DNA of 64,000 bases from Gambelia wislizenii. Taxonomy: Eukaryota; Chordata; Lepidosauria; Squamata; Crotaphytidae. The stretch lies in the NCBI GenBank assembly GCA_030847615.1, contig JAUMIR010000004.1, positions 88,079,001 through 88,143,000 on the forward strand, given 5' to 3'. Positions 41,216 through 54,072 of this stretch are shown here, in pieces; within the stretch, counting starts at the first letter, position 1, and each line of letters opens with the position of its first letter. The notes under the pieces were generated by a model. That model saw nothing but the letters and a program-made list of their open reading frames with translations. It made no database searches and was not told where the DNA came from. Both the position numbers and the translations under genes were made by a program.

Positions 41216-42870
41216 ATAAGAAGCAGCCAACCCCTTCCAGAGGCTGCCATGCACTGAAATGTTTGGATCAACTCTGAGATTGAGGTAGGAAAACACTCCC
41301 CTCACTAATTTTCTCATACTGTTCCATCCAGACAAGCTGAGGACTCTTTAGCTCCCCAGATATTGTAGTGCTACTACTTCCATCGTACCTCACCTCTGGT
41401 CAGGCTGATTAGGACTGATGGAAATAGCATTCCAGCGCCACCTGGGGATTCCTCAATCCTGCCTTACAACTTATTCAGCTGATTTGTCATAAAGCTATGG
41501 CAGCCTAGGCTACTCTATCCTAGTCCACCTATGGAACAGGGCAAGTTATAAAAACCTTATTTAAATAAAAAACCAGAAATATACCTCATGACATAAGGAG
41601 TTCCTATCTGAAAATTAAGTAGTGGTGAGCTCCCTCCTGTGCCAGTCTTCCCATAGTATCCTGAGGCTACATATCCAAGAAAGAATCTTTCCTTTTATGT
41701 CCCATCAGATAGTTTACATAACAGTCAAGCCCTGTGAGGACACAGAAGAGAGAGGAATATGCAGAGACAGCTGCCTCACAACTATGGCTATCCAGACCTC
41801 TTAGCCTTGTTTGGACTGGCATTTGGTGCCCCCTGGCTGGCATGTGGAGATGTAGAGTTAGGTTGGAAATGTTACTTTTATAGACTACGGTGGAAACATT
41901 ACTTTTATAGACTACGGCTCCCAGAATCTCTCCACCAGCATAGCCTGTGGATTCTGAAAATTGTAGTCAAAACAGTCATTTCCCCAAGCTTTGGTTAGGT
42001 TTAGGGAAGCCTAGTCTCAAATCCCAGCTTGGCCATGAAGCTCTATAGGCACCCTTAGATGACTCCCTTTTTTCTACTTCATAGACTAAAACTGGAGAGG
42101 CTAAAATACTGCTGATCTGACCACCTGGACTACAAGATAAAAATGTAAGAACAATATATAACACTAAATAAATCCAGCAGGTGTAATTATTACTGTTTAT
42201 TTATGCATTTAAAAATGTATTTTCAAGTCTCCACCTCACACAGGCCCTCACATGGCAAATTACCACATTGTTTTGTATGGTATATTTGTAAAAGTGGTGT
42301 TGCATATACTTGACCCTCAGATTAAAAGCCCCTTTCTTTAGAATGTCTATGGCAGGAATTCTCCTACTTCTACATTTTTCCATGAAAAATGTTCCAATTC
42401 TATAAATGTGTTGTTTCACAAAATTAACTAACAACATAACAAACTGATGTAACTGCTAGTCCAACTTGGCAGTTTCAAGATTGTATTTTTTTTTCTGCTA
42501 ATGAGTAAGTAAAGCATTTTTATATTTTCCATATTTTCTTTATATTTCAACGTTAAGGAAAACGGTGTGCCACTGAGTTGCCATGTCTTATGGCATTTAG
42601 AAGTCCTGCAATAAAAATTATTACCAAGTGAAGATTTGCATTTTTTCCAATATGTTTTTAACATTTAAAACACATTTATGGGTTTATTGATTTTTTCCCT
42701 TCCTAATCAAATACCTGTATGTCAGTTCCAATACTTTGAGCTATTGGAAAACTTTTTGAGCTATTTCTATGGCAGATAAAAGTAACATGGCAGAGGTGGG
42801 GGTTTTTTATTTAATAAATATGTCAAAAATGTTAATCAGGATCCAGTCAATTCAGAGCTTCAGAAGGTGG
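41216..42870. other. Non-coding DNA
   Basis: 41.87-41.93 kb has a tandem duplication of a 26-base unit ('acttttatagactacgg' occurs twice) next to a decayed hAT-like end. 42000-42080 resembles a SINE scrap. The AT-rich remainder is unremarkable. Confidence 0.45.
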
Positions 42871-43085
42871 TCTGAAAACCCATTATCACAGCTCTGCACC
42901 ATGCCCCCTGCTGGTAAACAGTGAAACCGGGCACTAGTTGTGAGCCCTAATTGCACAGCCAACACTTTTGCTCCATTCCTTATTGTCCATTCTATTGGCA
43001 AGATCAACGCCATCTCACAACTAGTCACTGCAGCTTCTATCAAACTGGTTATAAAGCTTTATAAAGTCAGATTACTAGGCCATCT
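42871..43085. promoter_or_regulatory. Candidate conserved non-coding element
   Basis: CACTAGTTGTGAG and CACAACTAGTCACTG form an inverted pair around AGCCCTAATTGCACAGCC and CCTTATTGTCCATTCTATTGG, with SOX-like and homeodomain-like sites. GGTTATAAAGCTTTATAAAG ends the block. Free of repeats and ORFs. Confidence 0.45.
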
Positions 43086-44779
43086 AGCATATCACTCTGG
43101 AGCAACATACTCCCAAAGCTCCCTGCCAACCCTGGACCTGGGATACCTGTCCCCTCCCAGCTCAGCATCTGGTAGAAGCATAGGATTTGTTTCCCAAAGA
43201 ATCGTCCTCTTCTGTTCTGAGCTGGGGAGCAAGAGGCCAAGAGGCAGACACACAGACTTGTCTCTGCATCTGCCAGGGGTTCCAAGTTCATAATAGCACC
43301 TGGCATGGTGGGTACACAGCAAGCTGACTCACCCTTGCCTTCTCTCATCAAACTCCCAAGCATCCCAAGTGTTCAGAAAACCATAAACCCAAGCAAGTCT
43401 CCAAGCCTGAGCTCAAGGAATGCAGACGGTTAGGTGGGTTGCTTTCCTATCACTGTGCAAAATCCCCACCTCTACTCCAGCTCTAAAGCTTAGAGGTGGA
43501 CAAGGGAGCTGGGGAATGACCCTGGTCTTGCACTGCAGATGTGTCAGAAATACAGCTTAAGGCTGAGGTCAAGGACCAGACTTGGCCTCTGGGAGTAGGG
43601 AGCATATTCCTGGGAGCCACAAATTTGGTGCTGGCTACCAAGGCCACCTTAAATTTACTGATCTCTGTTTCCAGCTCTAATATTTGAGATGTGAGGGACT
43701 GAAGATGGGACCTCATGCAAGCAAAGCCTGTACTCGGACCTACAATGACAATTCTTTCCATGCTTCTCCAATGGTATTTAGGAATACGTGACAGCATTGG
43801 CCACTGCTGGCTTACTCCTTAGGAAACACCTGCAGACAGCTGAAGCTCCAAAGCAGTCTAGGGCCTTGTTTTCTCAAGCACTTCTTTCTTTCCTGGTCAG
43901 CCTGGAAACAGCTTCCTTTCTACACCATGGGAGCTGCATTCCACACCAGTCTTCTTTCTCTCTGGCCACCATCCAAATGGAAGAGGAACATTCCAAAGTA
44001 ATGCAATCCCTTCCTTTATTTGTTTTTTCCCCAGCAAATTTTGGTTTGTGACCATGTACACCAAGAACATGATCCCCATTCAACCCAGCTTCTTGTATCT
44101 GGCACCATATTTACAGCTTTGTCTGTTTCCACCAGCCTTGCTATGGTGAGGGACACAACCTGCGCTCTTCTGTGACATGGGCTGAAGTGTGTGTGCCAAG
44201 GACTGTATACAGCACTAGATTATTTCCACACACAGCTACAGCTTGTGAACTGATTTGGGGGTTCAAATGAAAAGAAAGCTTTGCATAACATATCTTACAC
44301 AGTTGTTGTAAGGCTAAAGTGGGAAAGAGTACACAACTCTGAACTTGCTGTTGGAAAGATAGGATCTAAAGGTAACTTTAAAGAAATAATGAACAAATAT
44401 CAGTTTCTCCCCTGCCCGCCCGCCCCGGGTTATACATGCACTTCCAAACATTTAATGAACAACTCTCAGCATTTGAATATATGGCACAGAAATGTCAACT
44501 TTATATGGTTATCTAACTGGGCCTTGTTTTAACTGTATTTTTATTTGTATTCAGTTATTTTTAATTTGTGGGCTTATCCCCCCCTTTTTGCTGTTTTTAG
44601 CATTATTTCTGCAAACAAAAATGTTATGAGATGTGGTAATAACCTTGTACATAATTTCCCTTCCAAAAAAAAAAAATCCAACAAAAAAATCATAAACATA
44701 CCACCCACCCACCCCTTTGTGTAGTACGAGTTATAAGCAAAGTCTTAGTGGCCTGAATGAAACCCATTATAATTAATAT
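43086..44779. other. Non-coding DNA
   Basis: Short ORFs on both strands in 43.1-44.1 kb overlap each other and have no recognisable domain or splice context. A C-rich GC block (CCCGCCCGCCCCGGG) is at 44413-44430. Confidence 0.4.
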
Positions 44780-44985
44780 ATTTATTTTTGTCCTGCTCTT
44801 TCTTCAAGTTGTTCAGTGTGACATGGCTGGGCTCCTCTGCCTTTTACAATCACAACCATACAATGGGTTAGGCAAGGAGACAGGGAATCAGCCCAATGTC
44901 AACCAGCAGGTTTTGTGGCTGGGCAGCTATTTGAATTTGGCTCTTGCTAGTTGAAGTCCAGCACTTTAGTTATGACATCCTACTG
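44780..44985 (-). repeat. SINE, inverted
   Basis: (TTTA)-like start, 'tttgtcctgctctttcttca', 'aggcaaggagacagggaatc', then 'gttgaagtccagcactttag' near the tRNA-like head at the right. A similar scrap follows at 45250-45352. Confidence 0.7.
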
Positions 44986-45249
44986 CTTCTCAATAGGCCA
45001 TGGGTAGCTCTTGCTGCACACTTGACATGGTTGTTTTACTCTAGCAGTTCCTTATGACAGGGCTAGTTTACACAAGCCTATTGAGTTCATCCTCCTCTAA
45101 CAGGAGAGGGATACTCGGGAAACTGCCTAGCTAGTAGTAGCAAGGCTAATAGGGTCTCTCCATTAAGCCCAACTTTCAACAGTCCTTTAGGGCACCCATG
45201 TAATCCTGTCTGTTCCTCTAGTTTTATAAATATATTCTACTTCCCTACC

Positions 45250-45352
45250 AATATCAACCAACAAGAATTTTTGTTGAGCAGCTATTTAAATCTGGCTTTC
45301 TCCACCTTAAGTCCAGCACTCTAGTCATTACACCCTGGCATCCTAAGTCTTT
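45250..45352 (-). repeat. SINE fragment, inverted
   Basis: 'gttgagcagctatttaaatc' and 'aagtccagcactctagtcat' match 44920-44980. Confidence 0.65.
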
Positions 45353-45500
45353 TCTATACAGGAACAGTATTCTGAAGTTCTACAAGTGCAAAGCAGTCCA
45401 GCTGCCAGCCAAATAACAATGCCATCTGATAGAAAACAGGTTTTGCTTGCATAAGGGTCCTATTCAATTCCTAGAACCTCCAGTTAAAACAATTTTAGTA

Positions 45501-45720
45501 CAGTGGGCCCTCCTGATCTGCAGACTCCTGATCCACAGTTTCAACTACCCACAGATTGTCACATCCCATACCTAAAATAGCAGCAATGTGCACACGGATG
45601 CACTGCCATGTCTGTGTGCATGTCACTGCCATTTAATAATATGGGTTACCACCATCTGCATTTTTTGCCACCTGCAGGGGGTCCTGGAACTGAACCACCA
45701 ATGACCTGGAGGTCACACTG
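45501..45720. mobile_element. Tigger-like MITE
   Basis: TA|CAGTGGGCCCTCCTGATCTG at the left and 'gacctggaggtcacactg|TG' at the right. The interior contains 'gggggtcctggaactgaacc', the mirrored Tigger-type terminal wording. Confidence 0.7.
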
Positions 45721-47269
45721 TGGTTGATCTGACAAAATTCTCTGCCCAAGGTTCTGGGGTGCTGCTGTCAGTCACAGTGACAGTACTGAGCTAGATGGTC
45801 TGACTTTCAGTAGTAGGTACATCCATATGATAAAAATCAGATAGTAATATTTCATCAATTGTGTGAGGCATTAAACTTCAGCCAATTCAGTAAAAAAATT
45901 CTAGGTCAACCTCTTCCAACCCGTACCCTCTATTGAGTTATAATTCCCATAATTCCCTGTGTTTTATGGGGGTGATGGGAGTGATAATCCAACACAAGTG
46001 TAGGGCAACTGGAGAAAACTTCTCTTGTTTAGGCTGTTGTCTCCAGAAACTTTCTTCCCCCTGGACTTCCACTGTCCCATTCTATCATTCTCCTCCTTCC
46101 TTTAGAGTAACTTCACCACTGAATAATTCTCTCCTCCCTTTGCTTCCTTGAAACAGTAGTGCCAAAAAAGAAAGAAAGAAAGACAGGAAGGAAGAGTAGT
46201 GCCAATTCTCCTGTGCCACTTTGTGTACCCAGTACTAGTTAACTGCAGACATGTAGATTCCTATCCACTGTGGTGTTGACACTGTGGAACTACTTTCTAT
46301 AGCAGGCTGGGCTGGTATGGTTTTGAATAGCTGGTTTTTTTAAAAAATCACATAGACATGCTCTCGCTTTTGGGGGTTTTCTGCTTTAAAAAATTAATTT
46401 TTAAATGGGGGTTTATTATGATTATTTTACATTGCCTTGAGTAACTAGTGACTAGAAAGGCGATCAAATATTGCCTTCTTTAATGCCACTAGCTGGCACT
46501 AATGCATGAATAATGCTGCTCAACAGTGCTGAGATATAATGAATCCTCCCCCCATCTGTTAAGAATATTTGAAGATCAGGCAAGCTGCCTATGAAGGTTT
46601 TGAAAATGCTATCACTGTAGATATTTAAGATGGAGCTAGGCCAGCATGCAGTTACCTAAAGAATAAGTCTAAGTAGCTCAGCAAGTTAAAGAGTCTCAAT
46701 TTTATTGTTGATCAGAAAGAGGTTCTTCCCAGCCTTGCTAGATGAGACCCTTGTAACTGGATAAAGTGGGGAATGTATTTGAAGCCCATAGGCACCTTAG
46801 ATGCCCTTCCTCTATTCTGTCCTAATCTCAGAACTATCTACATGGGCAGGTACTGGATCAGCACTGTGGGCCCAGTTTACCAAGTGAAGATGAATGTGCA
46901 CAATGTTCTTTCTTCTGTCATATCCTGTGACTATCACACACTCAAAGTCCAGCTTGGCACCAATAAAAGTTCTAATGTAAAACCCCAAGAATAAGCTCAT
47001 AAATTTGGACATTGGGAAGAAGTGGCAGATGACTGGAAGTACAATCCCCCCACACACACACACACATACCAGGAAACTTTATGTGAGCTCCTCTGATGCA
47101 AGAGCTGGGTTTTCTGTACCATGTTGTTACTTTGCAAAAGGGATATTGCCTAGACTTTTACACAAAGACAGAAAATGCCAAGCTGGTTGCCACAAGGAGT
47201 AGCATGGATAGACAAAGCAAGAATGAAGCTGTGGCCCCCACGGACACCTCCCAATCTATGAGATAACAA
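45721..47269. other. Non-coding DNA with repeat scraps
   Basis: 45726-45800 is an inverted piece of the 29330 repeat family ('tgagctagatggtctgactt'). 45910-46010 is a hAT-like palindromic MITE scrap. 46168-46192 is (GAAA)n-like. 47050-47067 is (CA)n. No exon seen. Confidence 0.5.
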
Positions 47270-47740
47270 CCAGACTGAAGTTGAAGGATAGCGGCCGGCT
47301 TGGCAATAAGGGAGAAAAGGCAATTTCATCTTTATTAGTGGAAGATTTCTCTTTTAGTAATAAGCACACTTCAAATAATTAGCGTGTTTTACGTAATAAT
47401 GAAATTATGGAAATGCAGTCCACTTATTCAAACAAGTCACCATTACCATATTTTTAAATATTAGACTTAATTAGAGTTTATCACTTCAGAGAAGTACAAG
47501 GAGTGGAGATTTCCCCCACCCTCCTTTGCGCAATTTTTTTTTCCTCATAAAGTGTTTATTAAGAGCGGGTAAGAAGGGGATAATGATGTGTTTGGAAATT
47601 AAGGCAATCAAACATTTAATGCTATGCACTCCTGTAGGCAAAAGCATTCAAATGAGTCAATTAGACATCCATTATCCAGGCACGATTAAACACGGCAGGA
47701 CGGAGGCTGTCCGCCCCAGTGCCTGTTTGTGCTGAGGACT
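47270..47740. promoter_or_regulatory. Candidate conserved non-coding elements, part 1 of a cluster
   Basis: TCATCTTTATTAGTGG, AAATAATTAGCGTG, TTTTACGTAATAATG, GACTTAATTAGAG, AAGTGTTTATTAAGAG, GGAAATTAAGGCAATC, TTTAATGCTATGC and CAATTAGACATCC lie in one 470-bp repeat-free stretch, with retained CpGs in 'cacgattaaacacggc'. Homeodomain-type TAATTA/TTAATG words are far denser than in the neighbouring DNA. Confidence 0.55.
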
Positions 47741-47925
47741 TATGCCCACTTAAAGCTGGCTAATAAAACACTAAACTTGGAAGAAGATACAAAAAAGAAA
47801 GAAAAAAAGGAAAGAGGAAGGGGATGGGGAAGGAAAAACATAAGGAAGTAGGTCACCAGGATGACAGGCAGGCCATGAGAGGAGGGACAATGATGTAGTG
47901 GTGTCTTGTGGACCACGGTTTCATA

Positions 47926-48460
47926 AATCACAATAATTAAGTTAACACGAAAATCAACTTCACCATCCTGTTAAATTATAGCATTTGCATATTAGGGCTC
48001 AAATGAAGTCTGTGGCTTGGCAGGACAAGGAGGGGGGTTGGAGAGAGAAAAAAGTAGGTTGGGAAGGGAAGGAGGGAGGAAGCTGATAAGGGATCCATTT
48101 ATTATGGTGAATAACTAATTTCAGAATTTATAGTGCTGGATTTTCGTCCCCATGCCATTTATATTACCGGAGGAAATTAAGGGGCGGGCAGGAGGCTGGC
48201 TGGACATCTTTCTGCGTTATTGCTTGTCTGCCATTTGCAAATCATTATTAATTGTGGCCCACGCACATGGTGCAGCGGGCCACAGTGCCTGGACAGACAG
48301 TGCCAGCACACATATCTCTTCATCAGGCCCCCAGCCACTGGCCCTGAGAGGCAATTACCCCTCCCTGATTGGTATCAGATAAGGAGGGAATTTTTACAAA
48401 TTAGAGAATAAATAGGATTTCCACACGTGGAGCAGAGAGGACTTGAGAGGCAGTAATGAA
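47926..48460. promoter_or_regulatory. Candidate conserved non-coding elements, part 2 of a cluster
   Basis: Includes octamer ATTTGCAT (47983-47990) next to ATTAGGG, CAATAATTAAGTTAAC, GGTGAATAACTAATTTC, and the palindromic ATTTGCAAAT (48233-48242) followed by CATTATTAATTGTGG, a POU/homeodomain composite. An AG-rich spacer (48028-48090) divides it. No repeats or ORFs explain it. Confidence 0.55.
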
Positions 48461-51400
48461 AAACGATACATCACCATCAGCTAGACAATTCTATTCATAC
48501 ACTCCTGTATTATGCTCACCACTCATAAAAATCCCACCAAATGACAGACAGACACCGACAGCATGTCGTGCAAAATCAGGCTCATTCCCCATCCTCAGAG
48601 TTTCCTCAGGCAATTCTGAGGAAACTTTTCCCTCCAAAATGGCCACAGCTAGAGACACAATAACAGAAAAAGCTAATTTCTTTACACACTGTGGTCCTTG
48701 TGCTTGTACCTTCTTGAAAGCCAAGTCTTTACATCTCAAGCCCCCGTTCCTTAATCTAAAATTCAGGGGTGGGGGCTACAAGCAAACAGTACAAGAGATC
48801 CTCATTAAACACATCTGATCTTAGCAACACTCCCCTCTGTATTATCACTTTGCCTAGTCCATGGCTAAAGCACCACTGAGCTTGGCTGGAGTTTTACTTA
48901 AGAGTTAGGAACAGTTTTCCACCAGAAAGGCCTTTAATTACCTTGCATGATCAGAGTGCAAACGATCAATATATTTTAGAGAAAGAAAATAATGTTAACC
49001 ATCAGATCGAAATTTGTATGACAATTCTTCATTATTTCATTTTTCTAATATTTTTCCTATAGTATGTGAATGGAAGTTAACTGGGTCTATTTTATTAAAT
49101 GCATTCCTTTTCTTCAACATCCCCAATGTATGCCAGACTGCATTGTCTATGCTCCTGCTTCTTACCTCTAGCACTGTGTTATTGTGATAGCAACTAAATA
49201 AATAAACAAACAAATACGTACAGTCAGTCTTCTAAGCTCTTTTAAAGCTGATATGTTGAATATATTTGGATCATTGAACAAGATGCTCATTAGGTCCTTT
49301 TAAAGGTCTCTAAAATGTCCTTCCATTTCTTGCAGTCTGAATGTTACAAATACAACCAGAAATCAAGCACCAGGTGGACATGGAACAATGCACTCTTCAC
49401 CACCACTCCTGCCCCAACTCTGTCTCAATCCTCCTAAGATTAGTTTGATTTAATTATATCATATCCCAGGACATATACATTATTTCACTTCTGCACCACA
49501 GATCAAATTTAAGTGCATAAAGCTTGGTTTTTAATGGCAGCAAAACATCAGCAGGCTTTCTGAGGCAATTTTAGTGACTTCACTGTAGTGTGACACACAC
49601 ATAAGGTTTTTCTTCTCTGAGTGAGTACCTGACTTTGTAAGGGACCACTTCCATGTCAGATAAATTCTATAATTCCAGGGCAGTTCAGAAAGCCAGAACA
49701 TGTCAGAAGATAGAGCCAAGTATCACTCAACTCCCTTTACAAGCACCCCAGATTCTCTGCCTGCTCAGAGCAATCCAGTTGCCCAGTACCCATGCCATTC
49801 CAAAATTATCAATATCAACCCCCAGGACCTTTTACTTTGTGAAATGGTCTTGGATAGTTATACGATCAGGCCTGGTTAGAATTAAATAGAAATTACCATG
49901 AGTTGTTTTGAAATGTCTTCACACCCATGTATCTGTTCTGGTGTCTAGGCCCTACATAGAACAAACAATTAAGTATTTCCACCCACACAGGAATATGACA
50001 CATGATCCCCAGCAATGCTAACTCTAGAACAGTTTTCTTACTTAATCTTTTTTGAGTCACAGACACTTTTGAGATTCTGATAAAAGCTAAAGACAGGAAG
50101 GATGATGAAAATTTGATATTTTTTGGCCGGGGGGCTGGTTCATTGATGCCTGGGGTAGCATTCTGATGGTGACATAGGTATACACCTATCTCTTTTTTTT
50201 CTTCTTTTGAATGAGGGGGACACAGTTTGGATGAAGATGTGGGTGCTCTGGGTTCTCAAGAAAAGGAAACAAAAAGTGTACTCCATCTGTGAGGATGCTC
50301 TTGTTTATTCCCTCCTCTGAGTGGAGATCAGTTGCTTCTTCATTTTCTGAATTGTCTCTACAAACCCCACCAGTGATCTGCACCTGTAGGGGCCACTCTC
50401 AGGGCTTGACAGCTGGCAGAGTGGCAGGACAACACTGGACTGCATGTGCGGAGCTTTACACTCTGCCTACCTGATGTAGGACCTCACCCCATGACTCCTA
50501 GGAAGCACAAGCCAAGGGCCCCTATTCTAGATGCTGAGAATCATAGAGATCATGTATACTCAAGAACATCCTTTTGTTCCACAGCGCTCCTCTGCTGTGG
50601 AGAGAAGGGAACAGGATGTGGTTTAGGCTAAGTTGTATCTTATTTCCAGCACTTCTTAATTAGCCTTGCACTATGGCATGCCTGTCACTAAACAGTCCTT
50701 ACTCAGACCTACTAAAGACTGATCCACATATGGTTGTACTGATTCACAGCATTTAATTAGCTCCATATTTCTATCTACGGTAACACTCCTGGTCTTAAAT
50801 AGTTTCGTTTAGAGTGGAATTGTAGGGCAAAATTGACAACAAGCTGACACTGTTTAGGCAATTAAGTAATCATATGAAAAGCTTTTGAAAAGAAGAGGTA
50901 CTTTAGAATGTGGTCCCGTGCTGTATTCTCAACCCAGACCAGGGTCTCTGGGCTTGCTCTCTGAACCAGAAGAGAAACTTCCACTAGCACAAATCAGCTT
51001 TTTCCTTCTAGTTCAAACACCAGACACAGAATCCCCACTCCCCACCCAGACTGGAACTAGAACATGGGGAAAAGAAATAACGCTCCCCACTCCCACAACA
51101 TGGTCCTGATCAGAACTGTTCTTCTCCCCAAACTTGCAATTTACACTTTACAAAAATCTATTAATGCAATTGGTAATTATGTGACTAGTGTGATGCTTAG
51201 TTTAGCAAAGCCACACTGTAGCAATCAGTGAAAAGTGACTGCCCAGGAGCTGGTGTTTTGCATCTTAATGGTACCTCTTGGTAGTAGGACTTGATTGACA
51301 TAGACTGCTTTGCAACCATTCCCACCCTCCACATCCACGTACACAGAAGCACAGTGTTTAAAAAAGGGTGTAACTAGCATCATATTACGACCCCTTTCCT

Positions 51401-52962
51401 TTTGTGTTTGTACAGAAAGAATATTAAAAGAAGTGGATATCTGCAGGTTGCAAAGTACTATTAAAAGGTTTGGTCAGTATATCCCCCACACACACTATTG
51501 GAATCCCAAGTCTGTATGCAAATCCCATATTTTGTCAGTTCCATGTTAAAGATTAGAACTTGGGGGAAATGGAAGCTGTGGCAAGACACACCCATACTTC
51601 TGAGCAAGCCCTGTTCATTTCTGAGAAGCTCACACAGGAGGTGCTTGGACAGGCATATGGTGCCATTGGTTTCTGGAACAAAGCTCATATATATAGCTAC
51701 CTAGACAGCAAACAAAATTGTATTCAGATTGGCATAAAGTATTATTTTTAAAAAGCTATTCTCATAATTCTCTCTCTTCTCTGAATTTATTGCTCATTTT
51801 GCCCTGGTTGGTGTTCCTGAAGCACTTGTTCACACAGACAATAGGCAGGAAGTGTAAGGGTCAGGGGTGAAACAGAAGCCAATACTCATATACTGAAACA
51901 GTCTCCATCCCTCACTGCTCCAGATCAACCAACCAGGTGTTTGACTGTCTCAGCAATGGGGATGGATTGCCATTTCCGGCACAGAAGCTGTTCTACACAG
52001 TTAGAAATGTGCAAGGGAGTGCAGTGATTATCAGGAGGTGGAGGAGAGAACCTTGGGCACATCAGCACTATGGAAAACCAGCCATGCAGATACTGCTTTG
52101 AGCTCTGCTATGTGAAAGATGGCAACTTGAGAAGAATTACAAGTATTTGTATATATCTAGTGACAGGGAAAGTGTGAGGACTACTAGCACCAACCAACCA
52201 TGCACATTTCCTTTTGTACAACAAAATCCCACCCATGAAGATGTGGGAGCAATTCTGGTTCCCATTTCTAGATTTTCCATAGATCTACCTATACACTTAC
52301 ATGCAAGAATATGCTCTCTGGACTACTTCCCTGTTAGTACTATGGTAAGACTAACATAGAGTACTGAGGAAATGCAGGGCTTTATTTTGACAGTATCATT
52401 CTATGTGAGGCTAGAAACTACAATCCAGTTGCTGACATTATTAGGAGAGTAACACTGTCTGGGATATACAGTAGCTTTGTATGTATGCCTGAGGGTATCA
52501 CCGAGGGCTGTGTTGCACTTCTCTCTGGAAGAAACTGCTAAAGCGATGCTGTTTCTGGTACACAGCCATATATTCTCTGGGGGAAGGTCAGACCTCTGCT
52601 TGCTGTAAAGGAGTCATGTCTTAGCACTTATCCGCACAATATTTATGGCAAGTTTATGCCTGGCTGTTAAAGTCAGCGGTAGTTACTGCTGATAAAGACA
52701 GGGCTCTGCTCCCGGGAACTTTCTGCCCTTGTTGAACTGCTCTTGGCTGCTCCTGCTGAGAGCCTCACATAGATTTTCTTTCTGAGCAATTTCAATGCTC
52801 CCTGCAGGAAGCCACCAGGTCACCCCCCAACCTGCAAGTTCTGAAGTATAACTGGGTTCCACAGTCCTATGCATAGATTGTTACAGGTAGGGGCCAGCTT
52901 TTCCTGTCTATGTTTGCACAAGACTAGGTGTATTAGGGACCATAGCCAGGCCGCTCAGGGAC

Positions 52963-52965
<3 letters not shown>
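48461..52965. other. Long non-coding stretch
   Basis: About 4.5 kb with short ORFs only. 50740-50870 has CATTTAATTAGCTCC and GGCAATTAAGTAATCATATG and may be conserved. 51140-51240 is similar in character. No repeat family, tRNA or exon recognised. Confidence 0.4.
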
Positions 52966-53014
<49 letters not shown>

Positions 53015-53030
53015 CTATATATATAGTAAT
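52966..53030. repeat. (TA)n microsatellite ending in a perfect palindrome
   Basis: About 22 TA units (52966-53010), then a self-complementary 20-mer, ATTACTATATATATAGTAAT, at 53011-53030. Able to extrude as a cruciform. Confidence 0.95.
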
Positions 53031-53184
53031 TTTTTAAAAAAATAGTCCCTCATTTATCTCCACTATCACCCTGCTGTCTCTTGTGGATATCCTGTGCTTC
53101 ATGGGGAACCTGTCATTTTTGTACAAATGTCCTCCACAAATGGCATAGGAAAGGAGAGAACACAGAGATTTGCTGCATGCTGAC

Positions 53185-53290
53185 ATTTATCTATTTATTT
53201 ACAGACCGTCTTTCCTCATAAAAAATAACAAGGCGATTTACAAGATGAAACCAATACAATAAAAACCAGCAATAAAATGTATAACCAATG
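53185..53290 (-). repeat. L2/SINE-type tail, inverted
   Basis: 'atttatctatttatttacag' followed by 'ggcgatttacaagatgaaac' is the inverted tail wording also seen at 62985-63110. Confidence 0.6.
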
Positions 53291-53368
53291 TATCTTGAGT
53301 TCACTACAGCTGATACCTAGATAAAGAGGGGGTGCCTTCCTGAAGTCTTGCTGAGGGTAAGGCCTGAA

Positions 53369-53425
53369 CATCACCATCATCACCATCACCACCTACCACC
53401 ACCACCACCACCACCACAACAACAA
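53369..53425. repeat. (CAT/CAC)n microsatellite
   Basis: Trinucleotide repeats ATC/CAC over about 55 bp, ending in CAACAACAA. Confidence 0.95.
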
Positions 53426-53639
53426 GAGCAACAATGTTTATTTGTAATACCTTTTCCACCAAAGGACAGAACATCAAACATATACAATCAGAAGGCTCAT
53501 CGATAAGGGAAGAAATAATGCACATACCTGTGCATTATAAGCAATTCGTAGCAGCATTCCTTTGTCTCCACAGCTTTTTGGCAAAAACAATAGTATGCAA
53601 AGCTCTCCTCTGTGGTGTCCACATGGCTGTGAATTTGTT

Positions 53640-54072
53640 TCGCACAAGGGGAGGGGGGAGGAAGGCGAAGTGGACCCAGCAGCGCAGCACCCAGAGATGA
53701 CGAGGTGGGCAGCCACTGTGGGGAAGAAGAAGAGAGCTGCCTGTCCTTTATGTATCGCAGCGGTGTCAGCGGCATCAGATTCTGGCTGCAAAGGGATGGT
53801 AGGAGCCTCAGCCAACCGCTCAGAGAAGGAAGAGGAGGACCGTTCTTCACCACTCGGGTAGAAGGTGAGATGAAGTGATGAAGAATTCCCCCTTCCTTCT
53901 CTGAGCAACTGGCCAAGGCTCCTACTCTCCCTTTGCAGCCAGAATCGGAAGCCGCTGCCTGGATGGGTGAAGGACGAATGGCTCTCTTCCTCTTCCTTGT
54001 GGTGACTGCCCTCCTAGTCCTCTCCGGGCACTGTGCTGCCAGGTTCCCTTCAGCTTCCTGCCCCCCCCCCAC
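53640..54072. mobile_element. Fold-back element of about 430 bp
   Basis: Two arms of about 190 bp: 'gattctggctgcaaaggga' and 'gtaggagcct' in the left arm pair with 'aggctcctac' and 'tccctttgcagccagaatc' in the right arm. Outer parts 'acccagcagcgcagcaccca' and 'cgggcactgtgctgccaggt' also pair. The loop is about 40 bases around 53860-53895. Overlapping ORFs on both strands are products of the palindrome. The right arm abuts the DIRS element. Confidence 0.8.

Noticed and set aside
43067..43363. 98-codon minus-strand ORF as an exon
   Set aside because: No acceptor or donor in frame and no recognisable wording; flanking sequence looks non-coding.
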